Part shown: piece by piece, positions 27,265 through 36,161 of the stretch
Position numbering within the stretch: the stretch's first letter is position 1
Layout of the letters: each line of letters begins with the position of its first letter
Assembly (NCBI GenBank): GCA_965211775.1
Contig: OZ242974.1
Coordinates: 1,860,001-1,924,000, forward strand
DNA from: Thiodiazotropha sp040506975
Lineage (GTDB): Bacteria > Pseudomonadota > Gammaproteobacteria > Chromatiales > Chromatiaceae
DNA: 64,000 nucleotides
Direction of reading: 5' to 3'
The notes under the pieces: model-generated
Database searches by the model: none
Told to the model about the DNA's origin: nothing
The model's input: the letters and a program-made list of their open reading frames with translations, nothing else
Program-made: the position numbers and the translations under genes

Positions 27265-30200
27265 GTATGCTAAAACAAATTTACAACAAACGGAGCCTCC
27301 TGCTTGTCTCGCTTTGTATTGCCTTGATTCTGCTGTTGGTGGTCTATTGGGATGATAAATCCGAGAATTACGCCAAACTTTCACATAATCTGCTCCAGTT
27401 AAAAGAGATGGATGCACGTCTTGATCGAGACGTTCTCAAGATCACCTCTTTTCTGTTGAACCAATATGATCCGCTGGTACGCACCACTAACCGTTTAAGG
27501 GATCTACGACAGCGGATTGTCACTAAAGTGACAGAAGTGGATGATCGTGTACTGTCCAGTCTAACGGAACGATACTGGCAGGGTATGGATGAGAAACTGG
27601 CCATCATCGAAAAGATAAAATTCCAGGCAGCAGTGGTGCGTAACGGCATACACTACCTGCCCATCGTCGCGCGAGAATTGAAATCTGTGGATCCTATGGT
27701 TTATCAGGATGTACTGGAACTGCTCAACTCCCTTTTAGCCTACGATCTTTTCTATACCGACTCGCAATTGGATGATATCGTTTCAACCCTGAAACAACTC
27801 AAAAACTATGAAATGTTTTCACCTGAAAACAAGCAAAAATTCAATCAGGTACTTTTTCATATAGATTCAAATATCGTGGACCTGACCAATCTTGGGGCCT
27901 TGAAAACACGTTACCTGGCTGTGCCAAGCCAGGAATATTTCGAACATGTTCACTCGAGGTATGAGCAAAACCGGGTTGATGAAACCACTAAAAAAAGACG
28001 CCTGATCATAGTCCTGTTCGTGTTTGTGATCATATTGCTATTGAGTCTTTGGCAATTGATAAGGCGCTTGCAGAATGCCAACCATGAGGTCAGTCGCGCA
28101 TGGTTCCGGCTACATGATGCTGTGGATAACCTCTCAGAAGCACTTGCCCTGTTCGATGCAGAGGGCCGCCTGGTATTGCACAATCGACGCTTTGGCGAGT
28201 TTTACTCCTGGTTGAAGGGATGGATCAAAGAGGGTGTCAATATCGATGCTCTGCAATCGGTTACGGGGAACCTCATCAAGAATTTAAGTCTTGAAGGTGA
28301 GTCGATAGTTGAGTCGATGCCAATGGGCCAGTACCTGGAGCAGATCGATAATGGCGCCTGGTATCTGGCAAGTAACAGTTATACCAACGAGGGCGGCATT
28401 GTCTGTGTCAGGAGCGATGTCACTGAATCGAAACAGGCTGAAGTCGACTTGAGAAAACTCGGCAGGGTATTGGAGCAGAGTCCCGCATCGGTGATGATCA
28501 CCGATATCAATGGCGGTATAGAGTATGTCAATCCACGTTTCGAAAAGGTGTCGGGTTACAGTGCGGAGGAGGTTGTAGGCAAGAATCCGCGAATACTCAA
28601 GAGTGGTGACAAGACCAAGGAAGAGTATAAGGCGATGTGGGATTCCCTGCTGGCAGGCAGGGAGTGGCGCGGCATATTCCACAACAAGCGTAAGGATGGG
28701 TCGATCTACTGGGAGTCGGCATCGATATCGCCACTGCGTGACGACAGGGGGCAGATTACCCACTTCATCGCCGTGAAAGAGGATGTCACCGCACAAAAAC
28801 GTGCTGAAGATCAATTGCGTATGAATGCTACGGTCTTCGATACGACTCAGGAAGGCATCATGGTCACCGATGCCGACAATCTGATAAAGACCGTCAACCC
28901 CTCTTTTACGCGCATAACGGGTTACTCCCCTGAAGAGGTAATCGGTTAGTCACCAAGTATTCTCAGTTCCGGCAGACATGATGATGGTTTTTATGAGGTG
29001 CTCTGGGATTCGGTGCTGCATAAACGCTACTGGTCCGGCGAAATCTGGAACCGTCGCAAGGACGGTAGTGTTTATCCGGAATGGCTGTCGATAGCGGCAA
29101 TACCCGATGAGCAAGGTATTGCGAAAGAATATGTGGCGGTGTTTTCGGATATCTCCAAACACAAAGAGAATGAGGAGCAGATACTTTATCAGGCGAACTA
29201 TGATGCCCTGACGGGTTTGCCAAACCGTTCCCTGTTTTCAGATCGACTGGATCAGGCAATAGGATCAGCATTGAGAGAGCAGTGGAAGCTGGCGATACTG
29301 TTTGTCGATCTGGATCAATTCAAGATGGTTAACGATACATTTGGTCATGTCATGGGCGATGAATTGTTACAGCTCGTTTCCAAACGTATCAGCGATTGTG
29401 TCAGGGAATCCGATACAATCGCCCGATTTGGCGGTGATGAATTCGTCATATTGCTGCAGGATGTCAGTGATATGGATGCTGTGGCCCATATCGCCACAAA
29501 AGTGATCGATAAAATAACCAAGGTTTTCACGCTCTATGAACGTGATATCTTCATCGGAGCCAGCGTTGGTATAACCATCTTTCCCGATGATGCGATAAAT
29601 GCGGATTCTTTGTTACGAAATGCGGATATGGCAATGTATCAGGCTAAGGATCGTGGCAGGAACAACTATCAGTTTTTCACCGCCTCCATGCAAAAACGCA
29701 CGCTGGAGCGGCAGCAGCTTGAACTTGATTTGAGGCTTGCGGTTCAACGTAGCGAGTTGGAGATCTATTATCAACCGGTTGTTGACGCTGAATTTGAAAA
29801 GATTGTCAGCATAGAGGCTTTGTTGCGTTGGAATCATCCTCACAGGGGTATTGTCAATCCCGGTGTTTTCATTCCGTTGGCGGAAGACAGCGGATTGATC
29901 GGTCCGATCGGTGAATGGGTGCTGCAAGGTGCATGTGAACAACTGAACAGGTGGCATAACTCGGGTCATTCCGACCTGAGATTGGCGGTTAACCTATCCA
30001 GCCGTCAGCGTGAACTCGGCCTGGAGGCCGGCCATCTGCAGCAGATACTACAGGAATCAAGCCTGGATCCGGATATGCTGACACTGGAAATTACCGAAAG
30101 CCTTCTGTTGCGAGACACCGAAGAGGCGACTACCTGGCTTTCAAGTTTTAAAACGCTTGGCGTCAATCTCTCGATTGACGATTTCGGCACCGGTTACTCG

Positions 30201-30494
30201 TCACTGAGCTACCTCAAGCGATTTCCTGTCGATATCCTTAAAATCGATCGCTCGTTTGTCAGTGACCTGCCGGCGAATACGGGTGATGTAAAGCTGGTCA
30301 AGACAATCGTGGCAATGGCGGAAAGTTTGAACCTGGGGTTGATTGCAGAGGGAGTGGAGACCAAAGCGCAGGCTGAATTTCTTGTGCAAAACGGATGTAG
30401 CAATCTACAGGGTTTCTACTATGCAAGACCGATGTCAGCTGCCGATATGACAGCTTGGTTGCAACGGGATATGCGAAGCACGGGTACAACCTGA
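27261..30494 (+). pseudogene. DAHL-PAS-GGDEF-EAL signalling protein, interrupted by an in-frame amber codon
   Basis: The gene runs 1077 codons in one frame, broken only by TAG at 28947-28949. Part 1 (27261-28949): N-terminal membrane segment, a helical periplasmic sensor resembling the DAHL domain, a second membrane segment (LIIVLFVFVIILLLSLWQLI), then PAS domains (DAVDNLSEALALFDAEGRL; VLEQSPASVMITDINGG; ATVFDTTQEGIMVTDADN). Part 2 (28998-30494): rest of the third PAS, GGDEF with intact GGDEF, and EAL with intact SIEALLRWNHP. The bases across the stop continue the PAS motif (EEVIG-stop-SPSILSSGRHD), where homologous PAS motifs carry Gln, Lys or similar. A one-base change from CAG or AAG explains it. 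If part 2 is translated alone from ATG 28998, it is a soluble c-di-GMP enzyme without its sensor. A sequencing error is possible. Confidence 0.85.
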
Positions 30495-30706
30495 GTTGGC
30501 AGGAATTCGGGCCTTATCGAATTCACCCTCATTCAATCCGGCCTTAATGGATCATGTTCAGTCGCCGGGTGGCTTGCTTCGGGCTGTTACACGGCGATCT
30601 GTCATTTAAAGATCAATCGGTTAGGCTCATCTTGATATCCTGAATATGTTCAATTCGGTTGCCGTGTCAATATCATCCATTCGCAAATAAATTCGGTCCT
30701 TTGGCT

Positions 30707-30770
30707 ACGCTCCTCCATGTAGAAATGCTATAAATGGTGAGAATAGTTAAAACAATAGATTGAGGAGCGT
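30707..30770 (+). promoter_or_regulatory. lpdA upstream region: extended -10 and an inverted repeat covering the ribosome-binding site
   Basis: ACGCTCCTC (30707-30715) is perfectly complementary to GAGGAGCGT (30762-30770), which contains the Shine-Dalgarno of lpdA (ATG 30773). Between them TGCTATAAA (30726-30734) looks like an extended -10 promoter. If transcription starts there, the 5' arm is not in the RNA. If it starts further upstream, the two arms could hide the ribosome-binding site. The gap 30495-30706 shows no gene. Confidence 0.4.
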
Positions 30771-30772
30771 CC

Positions 30773-32500
30773 ATGAGTGGCATCGTAGAAGTTACCCTTC
30801 CCGATATCGGCGATTTTGAGCAGGTCGATATCATTGAGATATTGGTTGCGGTAGGAGATAAGGTCGAAGCTGAAGACTCAATCATCACCCTGGAGAGTGA
30901 TAAGGCAACGATGGATATTCCTTCTCCCTATGCAGGCGTGGTAAAGGAGCTGCACGTCAAGCTGGGTGACAAAATCTCGATGGGCGGCAAAATCCTCAGG
31001 CTTGAGTTGTCTCAAGGCGACTCAGTGGACGATAGACCATCACCGACCAAGGCACCAGTCTCAGAAGCAGTCAGAGGGAGTGCGGATAAGCTGGCCGATG
31101 TTGTTGTGCTGGGTGCCGGGCCGGGCGGTTATACGGCAGCCTTCAGGGCTGCCGACCTGGGTAAAAAAGTGATTCTCATCGAACGCTATGATGATTTGGG
31201 TGGGGTCTGCCTGAACGTCGGATGCATACCCTCAAAGGCTCTACTTCATGCCGCCGAGGTGGTCAATGAAGCGGCCGAAATGGCTGAGATGGGGATCACC
31301 TTCGGTAAACCCAAGATCGATCTGGACAAGCTGCGTGCCGGCAAAGATAAGGTCGTGAAACGCTTGACCGGCGGTCTGAAGCAGTTGGCCAAACAGCGCA
31401 AGGTGGAGCTGGTGCATGGGGTTGCCCGCTTCGAATCGCCGAACAGGATTGCAGTCAAGTCAGCCGGCGGTTCACTCTCTATCGGATTCAACGACGCCAT
31501 AATCGCCTGCGGTTCCCGTCCGGTGCAGATCCCTGGATTTCCCAATGACGATCCGCGCCTGATCGACTCGACCGGCGCCCTGGCCCTGACCGATATACCG
31601 AAGCGCATGTTGGTGGTTGGTGGCGGTATCATCGGGCTTGAAATGGCCACGGTCTACAGCACGCTAGGCAGCGCGATCGATGTGGTTGAGCTGCAGGATG
31701 GACTGATCCCGGGTTGCGACCCCGATCTGGTGCGCCCTTTGCAAAAGCGGATCGCTAAACGCTACAGACAGATCATGCTGGGCACCAAGGTTATCGATAT
31801 CCAGGCGTTGAAGAGCGGGTTGAAGGTGACCTTCGAGGGTAAGCAGGCGCCGGATAAGCCACAGACTTATGATCGGGTCTTGGTGGCTGTAGGGCGTACT
31901 CCCAATGGAAAAAAGATCAATGCGGAAGCGGCGGGGGTAGCGGTTGATGATGCGGGCTTTATCCCCGTTGACGAACATATGCGGACTAATGTCCCGAATA
32001 TCTACGCCATAGGTGACGTCGTAGGCCAACCCATGCTGGCCCATAAAGCGACCCATGAAGCCAAGGTCGCGGCGGAAGTCATCGCAGGGTTGCCGGCCAG
32101 CTTCGACCCCTTGACCGTGCCCTCCGTCGCCTATACAGACCCGGAGGTCGCCTGGATGGGTTTGACGGAAACCGAGGCCAAGGCCCAGGGTGTAGCCTAT
32201 GAAAAGGGTGCCTTCCCGTGGGCTGCGAGTGGACGTGCATTGGGTATAGGCCGTGACGAGGGCCTGACAAAACTGCTATTCGATCCGGACACGAAACGCA
32301 TCCTCGGTGCGGGCATTGTCGGACCCAATGCCGGTGAATTGATCGGTGAGACCGTGCTTGCCTTGGAGATGGGCGCCGATGCCGAGGATATCGGATTGAC
32401 CATACATCCTCATCCAACCCTGAATGAGACCATCTGCTTTGCCGCTGAGATGGCAGAAGGAACGATTACCGATCTGTTGCCACCAAAGAAACGGAAGTAG
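30773..32500 (+). CDS. lpdA: Dihydrolipoamide dehydrogenase (E3) with N-terminal lipoyl domain
   Basis: 575 aa. Residues 1-80 are a lipoyl domain (Lys44 in ESDKATMDIPS), then a short linker, then a complete flavoprotein disulfide reductase. The FAD-binding GAGPGGYTAAFRAADLG, the redox pair CLNVGC (Cys146 and Cys151), the NAD-binding GGGIIGLEMA, and the C-terminal HPHPTLNE active-site His/Glu are visible. It reoxidises dihydrolipoamide of the pyruvate dehydrogenase complex. Lipoyl-fused E3 occurs in several beta- and gammaproteobacteria. It should belong with aceE-aceF but lies 6.3 kb further on. A miniature element begins 5 bp after the stop codon. Confidence 0.94.
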   Translation: MSGIVEVTLPDIGDFEQVDIIEILVAVGDKVEAEDSIITLESDKATMDIPSPYAGVVKELHVKLGDKISMGGKILRLELSQGDSVDDRPSPTKAPVSEAVRGSADKLADVVVLGAGPGGYTAAFRAADLGKKVILIERYDDLGGVCLNVGCIPSKALLHAAEVVNEAAEMAEMGITFGKPKIDLDKLRAGKDKVVKRLTGGLKQLAKQRKVELVHGVARFESPNRIAVKSAGGSLSIGFNDAIIACGSRPVQIPGFPNDDPRLIDSTGALALTDIPKRMLVVGGGIIGLEMATVYSTLGSAIDVVELQDGLIPGCDPDLVRPLQKRIAKRYRQIMLGTKVIDIQALKSGLKVTFEGKQAPDKPQTYDRVLVAVGRTPNGKKINAEAAGVAVDDAGFIPVDEHMRTNVPNIYAIGDVVGQPMLAHKATHEAKVAAEVIAGLPASFDPLTVPSVAYTDPEVAWMGLTETEAKAQGVAYEKGAFPWAASGRALGIGRDEGLTKLLFDPDTKRILGAGIVGPNAGELIGETVLALEMGADAEDIGLTIHPHPTLNETICFAAEMAEGTITDLLPPKKRK

Positions 32501-32505
32501 ACTTA

Positions 32506-32797
32506 GGGCCTGTCAACACTCATCCAATTGGCCCTGTTGCCCCTGAAAAAGCGCCAATCAAGGCGCGAGGAGAGAGGTTTGGTGATTCCAAATGAACGAC
32601 GAGCAACGCCGAGTGGTGCTTTTTCAGGTGTAACCCAGGGGCACTTCCTTCGGGGCGCAACCCGTAGGGCTGGGGCTTTTTTTCCGCCCAGCGGCGTTAT
32701 CATTCGCTCATGTAGAAAAACTACACCTCGCTCATTCTGCCTTGCTGGGCAAAAAAATAGTTCCAGCAGGGCCGATTGGATGAGTGTTGACAGGCCC
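32506..32797. mobile_element. Miniature inverted-repeat element (292 bp), complete copy 1
   Basis: The ends GGGCCTGTCAACACTCATCC... and the complement of ...GGATGAGTGTTGACAGGCCC match over about 32 bp with one difference. TA flanks both ends (32504-32505 and 32798-32799), as with Tc1/mariner-IS630-type targets. No gene is inside. The interior is full of dyads: CCTGAAAAAGC/GCTTTTTCAGG (32542-32552 and 32618-32628), GCGCC/GGCGC (32551-32566), GCCCAGC/GCTGGGC (32686-32692 and 32744-32750) and GTAG/CTAC at the tip. Its right end adjoins the start of the methyltransferase gene. It is also the only content of the lpdA-methyltransferase gap. Confidence 0.85.
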
Positions 32798-32803
32798 TAG
32801 GCC

Positions 32804-34010
32804 TTGGATAAGATCACCGCTGAGGTACAGGCGTTTTACGAGGCCTATCCCTATCCGCCGGATGGTCGCGTGAATTGTGATGGGTATCATGCGCGTCTGT
32901 TGCTCAGCTACCTGCAGCGCACCAGCGATGAATCCGGGCGATTACATGTCCTGGAGGCTGGTTGCGGTAGAGGTTTGAATCTGCTGGCAGCTGCCGAAAG
33001 ACAGACGGATGTCGATTTTACCGGTGTTGATATCAATCGTGTCGCCATTGCTGAGGCCACTCATCGCAGCAAGCAACGGGGAATAGACAATATCCGATAC
33101 GTCATATGCGACCTGCTGGATCATGAATCGCTGCCGGTGAGGGAAGGTGGCTACCAGGTTATTCTGTCCTATGGTGTATTGAGCCATTTGGAGTAATCCG
33201 CTGCTGGGATTACGGCATATCAGTAGGCTGTTGGCGCCGCAGGGTGTAATCGCCATCATGCTCGACGGCAGTTATGGCCGGCAACCCCTGGACCGATACC
33301 TGCAGGCCTTGAGTATCATCGATCACGACAGCCGTTCCATGGACCGGTTGTCGATGGCCAGGGCGCTGGCGGATGCGGCGGAAACAACTCTTTTCAACGG
33401 TAACTGTTGGCAGGGAACCGCCGGTGTCGATGATATCGAGTTTGCCGACCGGTGCCTGCATGTTCACCAAAAAAGCTACGACATAGCCGGTTTATGGCGA
33501 CTCCTCGACTCGGCAGGCCTGCGTTTTATCCGTTGGCTGGAGCCGAATGATTGGGAGATACGGCAGGTGATCGATAACCCGGAGTTGCTGCGTCTTATCG
33601 ATTCGATCGATGATATGAAACGCTTTCAACTCACCGAGCGTCTCAAATTTCTTCCCAAGTTCACACTGTTGGTGTCCAGGCGTGAAGACAAACCCCGTCC
33701 ACACCTGCAGGCAACTGAAGTGGCGGCGACTCAATATGCGCTTAATCCACAGCTGATGCTGGATCGAAAGGGTGAGCATGTCGAGGGTTGTCGCCTGCGA
33801 GGTCGCAGGGTTGATTTGAACAGCCATCCTTTAACGCATCTGGTTTTGGCTCAAGCAGCCCGACTTTCAGATGAATTCCCCGGCCGGCAGCTGATCGATC
33901 GACTCTTGAAACACAAGATCGGTTCACAATTGATTGTCCATGGCATCCTGTACGCGGTTGAGCATGAATTATTGTATCGTCCCCATGCGGCAGGGGATGA
34001 TCTGACATGA
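32804..34010 (+). pseudogene. SAM-dependent methyltransferase with C-terminal regulatory domain, frameshifted
   Basis: Two frames join into one protein. 32804-33196 encodes the N-terminus with FYEAYPYPP and SAM motif I LEAGCGRGLNLLAAA, and 33231-34010 continues in another frame. At 33192-33195 the sequence GAGTAATCCG gives a stop; removing one T (33194) yields LEN-PLLGLRHISRLLAPQGV, the expected continuation of methyltransferase motif III. The joined product would be about 400 aa. The C-terminal part (RVDLNSHPLTHLVLAQ...) resembles PKMT-like domains linked to methyltransferases. The only start is a TTG at 32804, six bases after the miniature element, with no ribosome-binding site, so the original start may have been lost. 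A sequencing error is an alternative for the frameshift. Confidence 0.75.
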
Positions 34011-34786
34011 GCGAGCATGCTGTGGAGTTGTATTGTCGTAAATTCGGCAAGCCCGAGCAGCCCACGCTCTGTTTACTGCACGGCCTGTTCGGATCAGCCA
34101 ACAACTGGATGGGCATTGTAAAGTATCTACAGGACGATTTTCACATCATTACTCCGGATTTGCGTAACCATGGCCGCTCTCCCCACCATGATGGCATGGA
34201 CTACACACTGATGGCCGGGGATCTGTTGAAACTGTTCGATCGTTTGGGGATAAACGGAGTCAATCTGTTGGGACACAGCATGGGGGGCAAGGTTGCAATG
34301 TGGTCGGCCTTGCAGCAACCTGAGCGGATCGAAAAACTAGTAGTTGCGGATATCGCGCCGGTGGCCTATGAACATGGTTTCGACAATGTCTTCGAGGGAT
34401 TATGCGGACTACCGCTTGATCGGATTCAGCACAGAGAGGAAGCAGATCAGTTGCTTGCCGGGTGGGTTGCCGAAAAGGGTGTGCGACAGTATTTGCTGCA
34501 GAATCTTGTAAAGCAACATCAGGGTTGGTCGTGGCGTTTCAATCTTGACGTTTTGCGTAAGTCGATATCGCATTTGACCGGATTTCCGGAACCCGGCAGG
34601 CGCATCTTTGCCGGCGAGGTGTTGTTTATACATGGTGAAAAATCGGATTACGTCAGAGATAGTCATAGGGAAAGCATGGGCCGACTCTTTCCCCATTATA
34701 GGCAACGCATGCTACATGGTGCCGGTCACTGGTTATATGCGGAACAGCCTCAGCTTTTTGCTCAGGCTGTAAAGGGCTTTCTTTGA
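34007..34786 (+). CDS. Alpha/beta hydrolase, YbfF-like esterase
   Basis: 259 aa. LLHGLFGSANNW forms the oxyanion region, GHSMGG carries the nucleophile (Ser91), and the C-terminal GAGHWLYAEQP carries the catalytic His. The Asp is probably within VLFIHGEKSDYV. LRNHGRSPHHDGMDYTLMAGDL is characteristic of the YbfF acyl-CoA/short-chain esterase branch. The start overlaps the methyltransferase stop by ATGA. The substrate is unknown. Confidence 0.85.
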   Translation: MSEHAVELYCRKFGKPEQPTLCLLHGLFGSANNWMGIVKYLQDDFHIITPDLRNHGRSPHHDGMDYTLMAGDLLKLFDRLGINGVNLLGHSMGGKVAMWSALQQPERIEKLVVADIAPVAYEHGFDNVFEGLCGLPLDRIQHREEADQLLAGWVAEKGVRQYLLQNLVKQHQGWSWRFNLDVLRKSISHLTGFPEPGRRIFAGEVLFIHGEKSDYVRDSHRESMGRLFPHYRQRMLHGAGHWLYAEQPQLFAQAVKGFL

Positions 34787-34834
34787 AATTTGCGGTCTAT
34801 GTACACTATCGTGTGATAATTGTCAGGAGGATCT

Positions 34835-35785
34835 ATGAACAAACTCATCGCGCTGTGTCTATTGCTGGCGCCTATATTTGGCATTGCGGCCGAACAACGC
34901 TTCACCAGTATCGGTACCGGTGGACTGACCGGTGTTTACTACCCAACGGGAGGAGCCATTTGCCGGCTGCTGAATAAGGGCCGAAAGAGCCATGGTATTC
35001 GTTGTTCCGTGGAGTCCACGGGAGGTTCGATTTTCAATCTCAATACTATCGCCAGCGGCGAACTCGACTTCGGTGTGGCACAGTCTGACTGGCAATACCA
35101 TGCCTATAATGGGAGTTCGAAATTCAGTCAGCAGGGAGCGAACAAATCCTTGCGTGCCGTTTTTTCCATTCATAGCGAGCCGTTTACCGTGATGGCCCGG
35201 AACGACAGCAATATCAAGGTGTTTACCGATTTGAAGGGAAAGCGGGTCAATATAGGCAACCCGGGTTCCGGACAGCGCGGCACCATGGAAGTGTTGATGC
35301 ATGAATACAACTGGAACAAGGGCGACTTCAAATTGGCGTCAGAGCTAAAGGCCACCGAGCAGGCCAGAGCGCTGTGCGACAACAAAATCGATGCCATGAT
35401 CTATACGGTTGGCCATCCGAATGCTTCAATCAAAGAGGCTGCCACCGCCTGTGATACGCATTTGGTGCCGGTAAGCGGTGAAGTGGTGAACGCCTTGATC
35501 ACCACCAATCCATACTATGCATCCGCAGTCATTCCCGCCGGCATGTACCGGGGCAGTGAAAGTGAAACCGCGACCTTCGGGGTCAAGGCGACACTGGTGA
35601 CTTCCGAGACGGTGGATGAGGAGGTTGTCTACCGGCTGGTGAAGGCGGTGTTTGAGAATCTGGCGGTTTTCAGAAAACTGCATCCCGCTTTTACCCATCT
35701 CCAGGCCGAGGAGATGCTGAAGGGGAACTCCGCTCCCTTCCATGCCGGTGCGTTGCGTTACTACAAAGAGAAAGGCTTGCTCTAA
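34835..35785 (+). CDS. TAXI-family TRAP transporter solute-binding protein
   Basis: Periplasmic binding protein, 316 aa, signal peptide MNKLIALCLLLAPIFGIAAEQ. The TAXI family mark is TSIGTGGLTGVYYPTGGAICRL near the N-terminus, followed by STGGSIFNLNTIASGELDFGVAQSD. AGGAGG at 34825-34830 lies 4 bp before ATG 34835, which decides the start. Its partner permease is the fused 4TM-12TM protein at 36162. The 376 bp between them hold only repeat DNA. The ligand cannot be told from sequence; characterised TAXI proteins often bind small dicarboxylates such as alpha-ketoglutarate or glutamate. Confidence 0.92.
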   Translation: MNKLIALCLLLAPIFGIAAEQRFTSIGTGGLTGVYYPTGGAICRLLNKGRKSHGIRCSVESTGGSIFNLNTIASGELDFGVAQSDWQYHAYNGSSKFSQQGANKSLRAVFSIHSEPFTVMARNDSNIKVFTDLKGKRVNIGNPGSGQRGTMEVLMHEYNWNKGDFKLASELKATEQARALCDNKIDAMIYTVGHPNASIKEAATACDTHLVPVSGEVVNALITTNPYYASAVIPAGMYRGSESETATFGVKATLVTSETVDEEVVYRLVKAVFENLAVFRKLHPAFTHLQAEEMLKGNSAPFHAGALRYYKEKGLL

Positions 35786-35843
35786 GCGCCTTCATAATCA
35801 CACAATGCGGCAGAACCTTAACTTGTGTAAACATACATTTAGG

Positions 35844-35857
35844 CTTGACAGGCCCTA
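35844..35857. repeat. Short remnant of the GGGCCTGT miniature-element terminus
   Basis: TTGACAGGCCCTA (35845-35857), the last 13 bases of the right terminus plus the TA flank, stands alone 60 bp after the TAXI gene. No left end is visible. Short, so chance cannot be excluded, but it lies in a repeat-rich gap. Confidence 0.45.
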
Positions 35858-35865
35858 ATACAATT

Positions 35866-36082
35866 CAAGCTGCAAGTGAACACCAATTACCGCATGATTT
35901 CGCAAATGGTATGACAATTCATATGTCTAACAAACAAACCGTCAGAGAGCCTGCAACAGGTTTAAACAATCTGTGTAGAGAGTCGGAAGATATTGGATTT
36001 GAGTTGCATGACTTCGAACAACTCCTTTTCCTTTGGTGTAGTTTGCGCGTGTTTGCGGTGATTGGCGTTCATTTGCGGCTTG
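35866..36082. repeat. Inverted-repeat element (217 bp) inside the TRAP locus
   Basis: CAAGCTGCAAGTGAACACCA... (35866-35894) is repeated in reverse complement at 36054-36082, 29 bp with four differences. The motif GCAAATGAACGCSAATCA-CGCAAA also occurs at 53284-53345. The 160 bp between the arms have no coding quality; the open frame through it (35845-36165) lacks any recognisable domain. Together with the remnant before it, this element fills the gap between binding protein and permease genes. Confidence 0.65.
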
Positions 36083-36161
36083 TCTTTTATAAATATATTA
36101 CCCGCTTGGGCCTGTGCGGTGTACTTGAGTCTTCTGCACCGTTCATCTTTGAACCTATTCG

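Noticed and set aside
32503..32800. Two open frames on opposite strands inside the miniature element
   Set aside because: They share termini with the inverted repeats and read low-complexity sequence; the symmetry produces the frames.
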